NCBI GenBank assembly: GCA_964385695.1
Contig: CAYLQA010000016.1
Span: 1-59,560 of the forward strand
Direction of reading: 5' to 3'
Origin: CAYLQA01 sp964385695
GTDB lineage: Bacteria; Desulfobacterota; Desulfobulbia; Desulfobulbales; Desulfurivibrionaceae
Length of the DNA stretch: 59,560 nt
Shown here in pieces: positions 1-8,630 of this stretch (position 1 is its first letter; the number at the start of each line of letters is the position of its first letter). The position numbers were made by a program, and so were the translations under genes. The notes under the pieces were generated by a model, which saw only the letters and a program-made list of their open reading frames with translations, was not told the origin of the DNA and did not search any database.

Positions 1-25
1 ACGCGTTAAGATCGGTGCTGGCTGA

Positions 26-1195
26 CTAAAAATAGCATTTTTCAGGGACGACTATATAGCGCACGGCTGCTTCCCCAGCTCTTTTGCCAAAGACTAGGCA
101 ATTGGTAATCATCATCCCACCAACTCTGTCTCCCCCATGCATGCCAGTTGTGACCTCTCCGGCTGCGAAAAGCCCCTTAAGTTTTGTTTCTGCGTTTTTA
201 CTGATGATTATTCCTCCGTTGCTGACTTGATGGTGGGGATATATTCGGTTGGTGATTTTTTTGCTCTCTTTTGAACAAACTTGAATAGCTGATGATGGAT
301 CAGGCGTGAGGTGTTCCAAAAGAATCTGGTCAACTGCACGGTCTGACTGCAGGTTGCTGATGGGGACATGGTTTTTACGAGAGTACAAAATATCTGGTGG
401 AAGATGTGAGAAGGAAAGGGGAGAGCCTGTGGCAGATTGAAATGAATAATTTCCATCTGTTAAGGCAGTAACAGGAAAGCGGGGCGCTGCTGGATTGATA
501 TCCTCCCAGACCCGTTGCTGATAAGACATGTTAGCCAGTTCAAGTCCAGCCTTTTCAAGAAGTATATATCCATCTCCGGTTAAACCGGGCTCCACGATAT
601 TTGGTGTATATGTAGCGGCATCGCCTCCACTGGCTAAAATTGTTGCTGGAGCATTTATTAGATACTCATGACGTAGATCTTTGGCTAGCACTCCATGGCA
701 GGATTCATGGTCAATAAGCAGTTCAAGGGCTTGGGTCTGTTCAAGGCAGGTAATCTGGCTGTGGTTGAGGCGCTGTTTAATAATTGCAGCGGCCTGACCT
801 GTATCCTGAATAATAGAGGCTAATGGTTTATCGCAAAAGCAAGGTGACAGTCGATTTATTTTTTGTTTCGCATCAGAGCGAAACTTAACGCCCCATTGAG
901 ACAGTTCGACAAACGCAGGGAATGACTCTTCAACAAGTATTTTACTCAGTTCCGGGATGTTTGTTCCTTGGCTGAGGTTCTCGATGGTGTTGAAGAGGAT
1001 GTCACATTCATGGTCGTTTTCAGCATAGGTCATACCCCATTGCCCGTTGCGGTTTAAAAACGTGGAGCCAGAGGCAAAGAGTTTGCCCTTGTTGATGATG
1101 ATGATTTTCTTAACGTTTTGCTGTGCTGCAAGAGCGGCTCGGAGTCCCGCCAAGCCAGCCCCAATGATAATAAGATCAGCGCTTATTTTTTTCAT
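26..1195 (-). CDS. FAD-dependent oxidoreductase (fumarate reductase/L-aspartate oxidase flavoprotein-like, short form)
   Basis: A 389-residue protein with an N-terminal FAD-binding Rossmann motif (GAGLAG, residues 12-17) and a C-terminal FAD signature (AAGEVTTGMHGGDRVGG, about residues 340-358) typical of the FrdA/SdhA/NadB family. It is clearly shorter than FrdA or NadB (500-600 residues) because the C-terminal helical domain is missing, so it is unlikely to be a true fumarate reductase. It lies 6 bases downstream of the B12-type radical SAM gene and is the last complete gene of the minus-strand unit in this window. A role in oxidising or reducing a glycan precursor is inference; the substrate cannot be read from sequence. 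The ATG start has only a weak ribosome site. Confidence 0.75.
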   Translation of the reverse strand: MKKISADLIIIGAGLAGLRAALAAQQNVKKIIIINKGKLFASGSTFLNRNGQWGMTYAENDHECDILFNTIENLSQGTNIPELSKILVEESFPAFVELSQWGVKFRSDAKQKINRLSPCFCDKPLASIIQDTGQAAAIIKQRLNHSQITCLEQTQALELLIDHESCHGVLAKDLRHEYLINAPATILASGGDAATYTPNIVEPGLTGDGYILLEKAGLELANMSYQQRVWEDINPAAPRFPVTALTDGNYSFQSATGSPLSFSHLPPDILYSRKNHVPISNLQSDRAVDQILLEHLTPDPSSAIQVCSKESKKITNRIYPHHQVSNGGIIISKNAETKLKGLFAAGEVTTGMHGGDRVGGMMITNCLVFGKRAGEAAVRYIVVPEKCYF

Positions 1196-1201
1196 GGGCA
1201 G

Positions 1202-2521
1202 CTATATTTTTTCCAATGAGCCGTCTTCAACGTATGTTCGGCATTCCAGAAACTCCATGTCCGTCATGTCGGAAAAATTTAAGATAACGTCATCGTGTTC
1301 CAGGACTTTGGTTGCATCGTCGAGTTCAAGAACATAGCTCTCTAAAGAGCCATAAGCGGAAATAATTTTTTCTTTTACTTCTTCGAAAAATACGGTTCCA
1401 GGGTATGCGGTAGCAACAAACATATTTTGTTGTGGAAGGTCATGCTCCAGAATGAACTGCGCGGTTTTGCGTAAAGATTTACGTGTTTCACCGGGGTAGC
1501 CCATGATCCAAGTACAGTTTGGGGTGATACCATATTTCTGGCAGAGTTTGACAGCCTGGGACATTTGTTTCGGGGTATTTTTTTTGTTCATCCGTTTTAG
1601 GACATCCGGATCTGCTGACTCCCCGCCAAAACCGATATAGACGCATCCTGCCTCGCGTAAGCCCTCTGCAAGCGGTTCATCGATCTCATTCATACGGCCG
1701 TGGCACCCCCAGAGTACGCCCCTTTTTTTTATCAAGGGAAGAAACTCCAAGACCCTATCGCGATTTGCAATAAAATTATCATCAACAAAGCCAATAAAGT
1801 CGACCTTAAAACATTCAATAACCTCATCTACATCTTCCATAAGGCGCTCAGCACTTGTTAAACGATAGTTTTTGCCACCCGTGGCATGACGATCACAAAA
1901 ACGGCAAGAGTAAGGGCAGCCCCGTGAGCTGATCAGGTTAATGCTGCGCCTGGCTTCAAAGGGTGTCCACGAAGAATTCCCGGCTCCCTGTCCCCAGACC
2001 GGGTTAGCAAGATAGGTCTGCATGTCAAATGCGGACCAATCAACTTTGGGTATTTGGTCAAGATCAGGAGTAATTACCGGGCCGAAGACTGTGTGAGTGC
2101 CCCGTATTGACTGTGCATCGCTGATAATTTGACCAATGAGTTCTTCCCCTTCCCCAAGTACAACTCCATCAAGTTGCGGGATCCATTCGAAAAGTGTTTT
2201 CCCAAAGTCGCTGGCCAATCCTCCACCGCTTATGAGGCAGGAGTTTGGGTAAAGCTCGCGTACAAGGTGGGCAATTTTTTTTTGCCAGCGAAGGGTGGTG
2301 ATCATGCCGCTCAACCCGATGAGTTCAAATTGTTTTCCAAAAGAAGATAATTTCTTTCTGATCGATTCGCCTGAAAGGGTGGGGCGATAGGAGTTCAAAT
2401 CTAGAATAGTGCAGGAATGACCATGTTGTTGGATCAAAGAGGAAAGAATACCAATACCTACAGGCACAACATTCGGCGCTGCCTGCACCCGGATCGGCAT
2501 ATTAATGAGAAGGACGTTCAT
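1202..2521 (-). CDS. B12-binding-domain radical SAM protein
   Basis: A 439-residue protein with an N-terminal cobalamin-binding-like Rossmann domain (about residues 1-140) and a radical SAM core whose CxxxCxxC cluster motif is C202, C206, C209 (GCPYSCRFC). This two-domain layout is that of B12-dependent radical SAM enzymes, many of which C-methylate unreactive carbons; others do ring or phosphinate chemistry. It overlaps gmd by 4 bases (ATGA) and is followed by a small flavoprotein. Within a deoxysugar cluster, a C-methylation or other radical step on a GDP-mannose-derived sugar is a reasonable guess but is not shown by the sequence. Confidence 0.85.
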   Translation of the reverse strand: MNVLLINMPIRVQAAPNVVPVGIGILSSLIQQHGHSCTILDLNSYRPTLSGESIRKKLSSFGKQFELIGLSGMITTLRWQKKIAHLVRELYPNSCLISGGGLASDFGKTLFEWIPQLDGVVLGEGEELIGQIISDAQSIRGTHTVFGPVITPDLDQIPKVDWSAFDMQTYLANPVWGQGAGNSSWTPFEARRSINLISSRGCPYSCRFCDRHATGGKNYRLTSAERLMEDVDEVIECFKVDFIGFVDDNFIANRDRVLEFLPLIKKRGVLWGCHGRMNEIDEPLAEGLREAGCVYIGFGGESADPDVLKRMNKKNTPKQMSQAVKLCQKYGITPNCTWIMGYPGETRKSLRKTAQFILEHDLPQQNMFVATAYPGTVFFEEVKEKIISAYGSLESYVLELDDATKVLEHDDVILNFSDMTDMEFLECRTYVEDGSLEKI

Positions 2522-3501
2522 TTTGAGGAGTAGTGCCGCAGGTCATTGTCCACCATTTCGTGGATAAGTGCTTTAAAAGAGACTTGGCTTTTCCAGTTTA
2601 GGTGTTTTTGTGCGCTCGAAGGGTCTCCCACAAGTTGTTCCGAGTCTGGGCGATAGAATTTATCGCTGCACACAACATAATCTTTATAGTCAAGACTCAC
2701 ATACCGAAATGCTTCCTCGCAAAAGTCTCTTACCGAATGGAGCTTGCCAGTGCAGATGACATAATCATGTGGCTCATTTTGTTGCAGCATGGCCCAAATT
2801 GCTTCCATATACTCGTTGGCGTGCCCCCAATCTCTTTGCGCGTCAAGGTTGCCAAGTTCAAGGCGTTGCTTCATGCCCAATTTAATCATAGCCACATGGG
2901 ATGTGATTTTTCTGGTAACAAATTCAAAACCTCTGCGCGGAGATTCATGGTTGTAGAGAATACCGCTGCAGGCAAAGAGACCGTAGGTCTCCCTATAATT
3001 CTTTGTCAGTTGAAAACCGGCAACCTTGGAGATGCCGTATGCCGAGCGGGGCTGGAAGGGCGTTCTCTCATTCTGGGGCACCTGTTCCGGGCGGCCGAAC
3101 ATCTCGCTTGTTCCGGCAAAGTAGAAGCGGGCACGGGGAACAAGGTCTCGACAGACGGCCAGGATGTTGTGGGTCCCGTTGATGTTGGTGTTGATGGTGG
3201 AGAATTCATCCTCAAAGCTGTTGCTCACATAACTTTGCGCAGCCAAGTGATAGACCTCCTGCGGCTGCACCTGACGCACGGCACTGTAGAGGCTGGGAAA
3301 GCTTTCCAGAGAGCCCGGAATCAACTGGACCTTGTCAAGGATGTGAGCAATGCGGTGCATGCGGTGTGCCTCGTCCTCAAAGGCCACGCGGCGCACCAAG
3401 CCGTATACCTCGTAGCCCTTTGCCAGAAGCAGCTCTGCCAAATAGCTGCCATCCTGTCCGGTAATGCCGGTGATGAGGGCTCTGCGTTGTTCGGTTGCCA
3501 T
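2518..3501 (-). CDS. gmd: GDP-mannose 4,6-dehydratase
   Basis: An extended short-chain dehydrogenase of 327 residues that converts GDP-mannose to GDP-4-keto-6-deoxymannose. The NADP-binding glycine motif is G12-x2-G15-x2-G18 (TGITGQDG). The catalytic triad is visible as T131-S132-E133 (GTSEMF) and Y155/K159 (YGISK). The block NHESPRRGFEFVTRK is characteristic of GMD rather than other SDR dehydratases. Length matches the family. The stop codon of the Maf gene directly precedes the start, and the next gene overlaps it by 4 bases. No fucose synthase or RMD is certain in the window; the epimerase at 6496-7437 is a candidate for the following reduction or epimerisation. Confidence 0.92.
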   Translation of the reverse strand: MATEQRRALITGITGQDGSYLAELLLAKGYEVYGLVRRVAFEDEAHRMHRIAHILDKVQLIPGSLESFPSLYSAVRQVQPQEVYHLAAQSYVSNSFEDEFSTINTNINGTHNILAVCRDLVPRARFYFAGTSEMFGRPEQVPQNERTPFQPRSAYGISKVAGFQLTKNYRETYGLFACSGILYNHESPRRGFEFVTRKITSHVAMIKLGMKQRLELGNLDAQRDWGHANEYMEAIWAMLQQNEPHDYVICTGKLHSVRDFCEEAFRYVSLDYKDYVVCSDKFYRPDSEQLVGDPSSAQKHLNWKSQVSFKALIHEMVDNDLRHYSSK

Positions 3502-5388
3502 TTATATTGCTTCCCGCAGTTCTTCTATTGCATTTCTAAGCAGAGGCCGGACCGCATTGACGGTTTTCTGCCATGATGTGAAGTAATCGAGGTTGATGGC
3601 GAGTTCTGCAAAGATACGCTCCTGGGGAGTCAGGCCAGACATTTTTTCGTTGTATTTCTTCCTTGCGTAGACCAGGCGGTGATGGTCCTTGACCCGCATG
3701 GGAAAGAGGGCGTGGATGAGTTGCTCCTTTGCCAGCAGGGCGTCAGCGGCTTCGCCATAGCTGATTATCTTCTTTTTGAATTTGCCAAGTTTTTGTTGCT
3801 TGGTTCGAGGCTTCTTTGAAGCCCTCCAGAGTTTTTTCGCCTCCTTGCCATCGCGAAGCCCGATCTTGCAGAGCTTTTGCGTCTCGTCGAGCTCGGAGAG
3901 CAGTGCCTGTAAGGCCGTTATTACCGCATTCTTTTCTGGCTTGAACGAACCTTCCCCAAGCTGTTTGATTTTTTCTTCAGGATGCACCTCTTCTTTGCCG
4001 TAGAGCTCTAATGCCTCCCGAAGAGGCATGGGTGTGGTCCCCTCGATTCTGGCACCGCCTTCCGTGGCGTTGATGCAATTTATGGAACTCTCTACCAAGA
4101 GACTTTCCAGCTCAAGCCGTTGACTGTTCAGGACAGGGATTGTTTCCACGGTGCCGCCAGCCCAGGCAGGAACGGTGAGCCTGGGGGCGTCAGCAAGATC
4201 TGACCATTTTACAGGACTGCCCTCGGCATGGTCCTGAGTCCCCTGTATTGCCAAGTCCAGGCCGATGCAGATAACAGGATCGCAGCCGGCCAGCGCGGCA
4301 ATCTGGACGGCCTGGAGCGTGACACCGAGCACGCCGCGGAAGGCTGGGCCTGTTTCGCCTAAGACGGGTTGCAGATATGATTTGAAAAAATCATTGGTTG
4401 CTGGCGCATGGAATTTATAGGGAGAAGGATAGTTTTTAACCGTTTTCGGGAAGGCCTCAGGGGAAAAAATCAAGGGCGGGGCTTGCTGGTCTCCTATGGT
4501 TGCCTCGAATTTCGTGTAACTGGCGGAAATGGCTTCAATGGTGGCCACCAGGTGCGGGGAAATGCCGTGTTTCTTGAGGATGGGCAAGGCGCTGTCAACG
4601 GCAATGATCAAAGCCCTTTCTCTGTTTTCTTTAAGTTGTTCAATGTTCTTATCAAGAGATGGGCCACTGGCTACACAGATCGCAGGCATGCCTTGGCAAG
4701 CGTTTTTCAAGGCCCAGACAGTGCTGGAGTCTGCCAATTGCGGGATGTTGGCAAGGGTATTCCGGAAGAGGAGCGGCCCGTGTTTTTCAATGGTATCCAG
4801 TCTGCCTTTGAAGTGCAGCAGGCCTTCTTGGAGTTTCTTGTGAAGTGGTTTATATATTTCTGGAAAAAGCTCCAATAATTTCGAGTGGGATATCAGGTGC
4901 CGGGGTAAGGCGCGCATGGCATCATCTTCCTGTAGCAAAAGCTGTGCGATGTCGATATCCTTCCCGACATGAAGAGAAACATTGGGACTTGCAAGCACAG
5001 GAGTCAGGTCCGCCTCCTTGAGGGCAGAGGCAAAGAGTTCCGAGCTCGGTTCGAGTATAGCGAACCGGAATTTGGGAAATTTGCTTAGGAGCAGCTTTGC
5101 TTCATAGCCAAGGCCCATTCCCACCAAAAAAATGAGCGCCTCCTGCTCCTTATTGAGAAGCTCGAACAGGTTTGCAAAACTTTGGTCAATTTGGGTGGGA
5201 TCATGAACCAATAATTGAGCATTGGTAGCCGGGTGGGGGGCCTGAATGTTCGGCTGGCCGTTTGGAGAGGTTGTAATGTCAAAGCCGGTTGCCTCTTGGG
5301 TTGTTCCGGCAAGATCGAGCAACTCCGGTCTTTGTTGCTGAAGTGTAATAATATTAAGTTGCATAAAATCAGAGGTGTCTTGGCTCAT
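3502..5388 (-). CDS. Maf/MptE-like (DUF115) motility accessory glycosyltransferase, copy 1
   Basis: A 628-residue protein of the 6-hydroxymethylpterin pyrophosphokinase MptE-like family (DUF115), the core of the flagellar Maf proteins. The family signature ASGPSLD lies at about residues 240-246, followed by the IIAVDSALP block. An N-terminal Rossmann-like region holds the VGMGLGYEA motif, and the C-terminal 170 residues are basic and helical. Maf proteins transfer nonulosonic acids such as pseudaminic acid to flagellin Ser/Thr. This copy is separated from flagellin by 48 kb and sits between gmd and a small Cys-containing gene; a second, longer copy lies beside flagellin. The two may use different sugars or protein targets, which is inference. 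Confidence 0.88.
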   Translation of the reverse strand: MSQDTSDFMQLNIITLQQQRPELLDLAGTTQEATGFDITTSPNGQPNIQAPHPATNAQLLVHDPTQIDQSFANLFELLNKEQEALIFLVGMGLGYEAKLLLSKFPKFRFAILEPSSELFASALKEADLTPVLASPNVSLHVGKDIDIAQLLLQEDDAMRALPRHLISHSKLLELFPEIYKPLHKKLQEGLLHFKGRLDTIEKHGPLLFRNTLANIPQLADSSTVWALKNACQGMPAICVASGPSLDKNIEQLKENRERALIIAVDSALPILKKHGISPHLVATIEAISASYTKFEATIGDQQAPPLIFSPEAFPKTVKNYPSPYKFHAPATNDFFKSYLQPVLGETGPAFRGVLGVTLQAVQIAALAGCDPVICIGLDLAIQGTQDHAEGSPVKWSDLADAPRLTVPAWAGGTVETIPVLNSQRLELESLLVESSINCINATEGGARIEGTTPMPLREALELYGKEEVHPEEKIKQLGEGSFKPEKNAVITALQALLSELDETQKLCKIGLRDGKEAKKLWRASKKPRTKQQKLGKFKKKIISYGEAADALLAKEQLIHALFPMRVKDHHRLVYARKKYNEKMSGLTPQERIFAELAINLDYFTSWQKTVNAVRPLLRNAIEELREAI

Positions 5389-5445
5389 TATATTAGGATC
5401 CTTGATTTTAATTCTTTACACGATTTATCTCATGTCTTTTGCAGG

Positions 5446-5568
5446 TTATCCTGAACATGAATACGTCTCCTTTTCCTTCAGCACTAAACCTTTGCATTTT
5501 GGGGTTAGGCAGGGATCTTTCATTGTCATCGGATTGACAAAGAGAACGCAAGGGAGTTTTCTAGCCAT
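5446..5568 (-). CDS. Small cysteine-containing protein, 40 residues, unknown
   Basis: A 40-codon frame that starts with ATG inside the last codons of the GT2 gene (8-base overlap) and has a good ribosome site, GGAG seven bases upstream of the ATG. The product begins MARKLPCVLFVNP and has four cysteines (C7, C20, C25, C38), with C20-x4-C25 followed by several lysines. The layout suggests a small metal- or cluster-binding protein, or a remnant of one. The 172-base gap between the GT2 and Maf genes otherwise has no explanation. I do not recognise the family. Support is the translational coupling, ribosome site and cysteine spacing; chance occurrence cannot be excluded. Confidence 0.45.
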   Translation of the reverse strand: MARKLPCVLFVNPMTMKDPCLTPKCKGLVLKEKETYSCSG

Positions 5569-6499
5569 CGTTATTCTCCACCGCTCTTAGGAACACTCCG
5601 TCTTCGATCCAAAGTCCGTGGTATGCCCGCCAGAAGTCTTTTTCTTCGGTTGCTAGGCGATGCTCGATGCATACCGTAAAGGGGCGCGGATACCGCATCC
5701 GTACCTGGGCGGCGAATTCGTTCATGGTGGATTTGTCAAGCTTGCCAACCGTCACGATAAAATCAAAATAGGCTGTTTGCCGTTGCAGGGGGGGGCGAGA
5801 TCGAATCTCCCAGTTGTTGTCCAACTGTTCCTGGCGTAACACTTTGAAGTTGCAGTTGTCGTGGACGCGATAGTAATAAAGTTTTTCAGCAATGAAGCAG
5901 ATCTTATCGCAGCCGGCCAGCTCGGCCATGGGAAGATAGAGGGAAAGGTCACCGGCGGCGCGGAAGTAGCGTCCGCGAGAATCCCTGAAGGTTTCGTCCG
6001 GCAGCGACAGAAAGAGGTAAGGTTTAAAGGAGCGTAATTGTGAAAAGCGCCAGGTCTGTTTTCTGACCGGCACGGTGGCAAGAAGGGGAGCGCCAATCGA
6101 GTAGTCAAGTCCTTGGATCTCCTCGTCGGTGTAAACCAGGTCAAAGCCTTGGTGGTGTTTTTCCCAGAGACGTTGGAGGCAGTGTGGCCGGATTTGGTCG
6201 TCGCCGTCGAGGATTGCCACCACGTCATTGGGAGCCAGGTCAAGTGATCTGAGAGCCTCCAGGGTGTTCCCCATCAGCCAGGCCCTTTCTGGCAGGCGGC
6301 GGTACCGGACGCGTGGATCGGCGAGGTAGGGGGCCACGGCCTCCTTTGTTCCGTCGTCGGAAGCGTCGTCTGCCACGAGAGCTTGCCAGGGCTGGAAGGT
6401 TTGCGCTAGTAAGGACTCTAAACAGGGACTGATATATTGCCGGCAATTGTGGCAGGGGATAATCACATGGAAACGCCGAGGCCGAAGGGCACTTTTCAT
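5561..6499 (-). CDS. Family 2 glycosyltransferase
   Basis: A GT-A fold transferase of 312 residues from the chosen start. The N-terminal strand HVIIPCHNC, the DDASDDGT nucleotide-binding loop (about residues 44-51) and the acidic metal-binding DGDD (98-101) identify GT2. The ATG at 6499 overlaps the stop of the upstream epimerase by 4 bases (ATGA), so I prefer it to the upstream in-frame GTG at 6529, which would overlap by 34 bases and has no better ribosome site. The C-terminal half is less typical. It probably adds one residue in the cytoplasmic assembly of the glycan; donor and acceptor are unknown. Confidence 0.85.
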   Translation of the reverse strand: MKSALRPRRFHVIIPCHNCRQYISPCLESLLAQTFQPWQALVADDASDDGTKEAVAPYLADPRVRYRRLPERAWLMGNTLEALRSLDLAPNDVVAILDGDDQIRPHCLQRLWEKHHQGFDLVYTDEEIQGLDYSIGAPLLATVPVRKQTWRFSQLRSFKPYLFLSLPDETFRDSRGRYFRAAGDLSLYLPMAELAGCDKICFIAEKLYYYRVHDNCNFKVLRQEQLDNNWEIRSRPPLQRQTAYFDFIVTVGKLDKSTMNEFAAQVRMRYPRPFTVCIEHRLATEEKDFWRAYHGLWIEDGVFLRAVENNDG

Positions 6500-7437
6500 A
6501 CTTGTTCTGGTTTGTTGTTTTGCAGCCACTCTTTGAAAAGTACGATGCCGTCCTGAAAAGAAATGACCGGCTGCCAGTGTAACTCGCCTTTAATCAAGGT
6601 TGTATCGAGTATATTGATGGGGACATCGATAGCCCGATGAGGCAGAAATTTTTTCCACCTGATCTTCTCATTAGTTACTTCTTGTAACCGAAAAACAATG
6701 TCATTGACACTGGTTCCTTGATTACTGCCCAAATTAAAAACTTTTGCGCTTCCTTGATAGTCAAGAATTTTGGTCAAAGCCTCAATAACATCACTGATCC
6801 AGATATAATCTCTAATAACAGATCCGTCTCCCCATATCTCCAATGACTCTCCCTGGAGCATCTTATGCAAAAAAGCGGCAATGACACCTTGGTTCGAGAG
6901 TGGGTTTTGATAGTATCCGAAAGGGTTGGAGAGTCTGACTATGGTGTAGTCAATACCTGTCAGGTGGTGATACAGGGCAAGGTATTTTTCTATGGCGAGC
7001 TTATTGATGCCATAGGCGCAGATCGGCTCGGTGGGGTGTGTTTCCGGGATAGGTGTTTTTTGAGGTGTCCCGTAGACGGTTCCGCCGGAGGAAATAAAAA
7101 TGATTTTTTTTACCCCACAGGCCGCTGCCGCTTGAAAGAGGCGTATGGAAGGGGCGATGCTTTGTTCGATATCATCTATGGGGTCGTTTGTCGTGGCTGC
7201 CCGAAGGGTGGGGCCAACCAGGTGATAAACGACATCGCAGCCTTGAATGGCTCTTTTGACATCTGTGGGGTTTGAAAAGTCGCCCAGACAGTACTCAACC
7301 TGGCTCTGGATTGTCTTGGGGAGCATGGGCACACTTTGCACTCGGTCAAAAACCTTGACAACGTGTCGCGCACCGACCAAGGCTTCGGTTAAATTCGAGC
7401 CGATAAAGCCATTGCCGCCCAAAAGAACGATCTTCAT
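6496..7437 (-). CDS. NAD-dependent sugar-nucleotide epimerase/dehydratase
   Basis: An extended SDR protein of 313 residues. The NAD-binding motif GGNGFIG is at residues 7-13, the serine region ISSGGTVYG at 115-123, and the catalytic Y142/K146 lie in AYGINK. The block GDGSVIRDYIWISDV near residue 215 is typical of UDP-glucose/UDP-GlcNAc 4-epimerases and their relatives. It overlaps both neighbours by 4 bases. It could be a GalE-like 4-epimerase, or the reductase/epimerase that follows Gmd; the sequence does not decide between these. Confidence 0.88.
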   Translation of the reverse strand: MKIVLLGGNGFIGSNLTEALVGARHVVKVFDRVQSVPMLPKTIQSQVEYCLGDFSNPTDVKRAIQGCDVVYHLVGPTLRAATTNDPIDDIEQSIAPSIRLFQAAAACGVKKIIFISSGGTVYGTPQKTPIPETHPTEPICAYGINKLAIEKYLALYHHLTGIDYTIVRLSNPFGYYQNPLSNQGVIAAFLHKMLQGESLEIWGDGSVIRDYIWISDVIEALTKILDYQGSAKVFNLGSNQGTSVNDIVFRLQEVTNEKIRWKKFLPHRAIDVPINILDTTLIKGELHWQPVISFQDGIVLFKEWLQNNKPEQV

Positions 7438-8630
7438 GAGGATGATTCCATGAGCCTGCTTTTGCGATGGGAATTATTACGAACCTGATGGTTACTTTCC
7501 TGTCCCTTGGCAACGGCGTCGTTTAAAAGGTTGGCAAGGATCTCAATCCGCATCTGTCGAGTATAGAGTTCTTGAATCCGGGCGCGGCCGTCCCGTCCCA
7601 TTCGGCTAGCTTTTCCAGGGTCTCGGGCAAGTCTTAGCATGTCCTGCGCCATTGATTTCATGTCATGTTCCCGGCAGAGAAGGCCCGTCACGCCGTGCTC
7701 AACAGCCTCGGGAATACCGGCGTGCAGTGTGGAGATAACAGGAAGCCCAGAAGATGCGGCCTCCAAAATGGCAACGGGCATGCCTTCTTTGTCGCCTGCT
7801 TGGGAAGTCACTGAGTGCTGAACAAAGCATCGAGCCTCATGGAATCGGGCAGCTACTTGGTCGGGCGGCAGTATCCCGGGAAACTCAATTCTATCGTTTA
7901 GGTGCAGAGTCGTGGCAAGGCGTATACAGGTCTTGCGTAACGGCCCGTCTCCGATCATGACAAGCCGGGCGTCAGGGACCTTTGCGGCAACCTCGGCAAA
8001 GGCCAGCAGGGTGGTCACTGGGGATTTTTTTTCCACAAAGCGGCCGACCGCAATGAAAAGCGGCGGTTTTTTTGTTCGATCCTTCATAGCGAACAACTCT
8101 GTGTCCACGCCGCAAGGATTGCGGTGAATTTTCTCTGCCGGTGCACCTAGCATCTCGAGATCATCCGCCATTTCATAAGACATGACCACTAGGGCTGAGG
8201 CGTATTCAAACATTTTGGCATACCCCTTTCGGTATTTATCCAAAACAGGGGATAGTGATGCATCGCAGCCAAGAAAGTGAGTCACCAGAGGGATGCCAGC
8301 GCGACGACACGGTTCTGTCATGGCAACTCCGGTAGGGCCGTACTCCGCCAGGACAACGCGGATGCCCTTTCGCACAAGAAGATCGGCCATGGCCTGGGCG
8401 GCCTGTTCCTGGAGATGGTTTTCCGGTTCCCCGTGGGGCGAAAAGAGGTCGCGCCACTCCATGGGGAGGTCGGGCATGAGGATGACTTCCTCCTGGGCAA
8501 AGAGCGGCATGTGGCCACCATAAAAAACACGAGGGTGGGGTTCCAGGTGCTGAATGTGGTTTCTGATAAAGGTCTCGCACTTTGCTCCCGGGTTGGGGTG
8601 AACGATGCAGAGGCCTGGAACGGGGGTCAT
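7434..8630 (-). CDS. Family 4 glycosyltransferase
   Basis: A GT-B fold transferase of 398 residues. The C-terminal Rossmann half carries the GT4 donor-site pattern: VGRFVEKKSP (about residue 200), the IGDGPLR block and the acidic EGMPVAILEAASSGLPVIS motif near residue 290 with the conserved Glu pair. The N-terminal half has the GAKCETFIRNHIQHL segment common in colanic-acid type WcaL-like enzymes. It overlaps the upstream GT4-methyltransferase fusion and the downstream epimerase by 4 bases each. The last 25 residues are polar and low in homology signal. It is a cytoplasmic enzyme of glycan assembly with unknown linkage. Confidence 0.88.
   Translation of the reverse strand: MTPVPGLCIVHPNPGAKCETFIRNHIQHLEPHPRVFYGGHMPLFAQEEVILMPDLPMEWRDLFSPHGEPENHLQEQAAQAMADLLVRKGIRVVLAEYGPTGVAMTEPCRRAGIPLVTHFLGCDASLSPVLDKYRKGYAKMFEYASALVVMSYEMADDLEMLGAPAEKIHRNPCGVDTELFAMKDRTKKPPLFIAVGRFVEKKSPVTTLLAFAEVAAKVPDARLVMIGDGPLRKTCIRLATTLHLNDRIEFPGILPPDQVAARFHEARCFVQHSVTSQAGDKEGMPVAILEAASSGLPVISTLHAGIPEAVEHGVTGLLCREHDMKSMAQDMLRLARDPGKASRMGRDGRARIQELYTRQMRIEILANLLNDAVAKGQESNHQVRNNSHRKSRLMESSS

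Noticed and set aside
2602..3576. 324-codon plus-strand frame opposite gmd
   Set aside because: Antisense to a clear GDP-mannose dehydratase, with no domain of its own.
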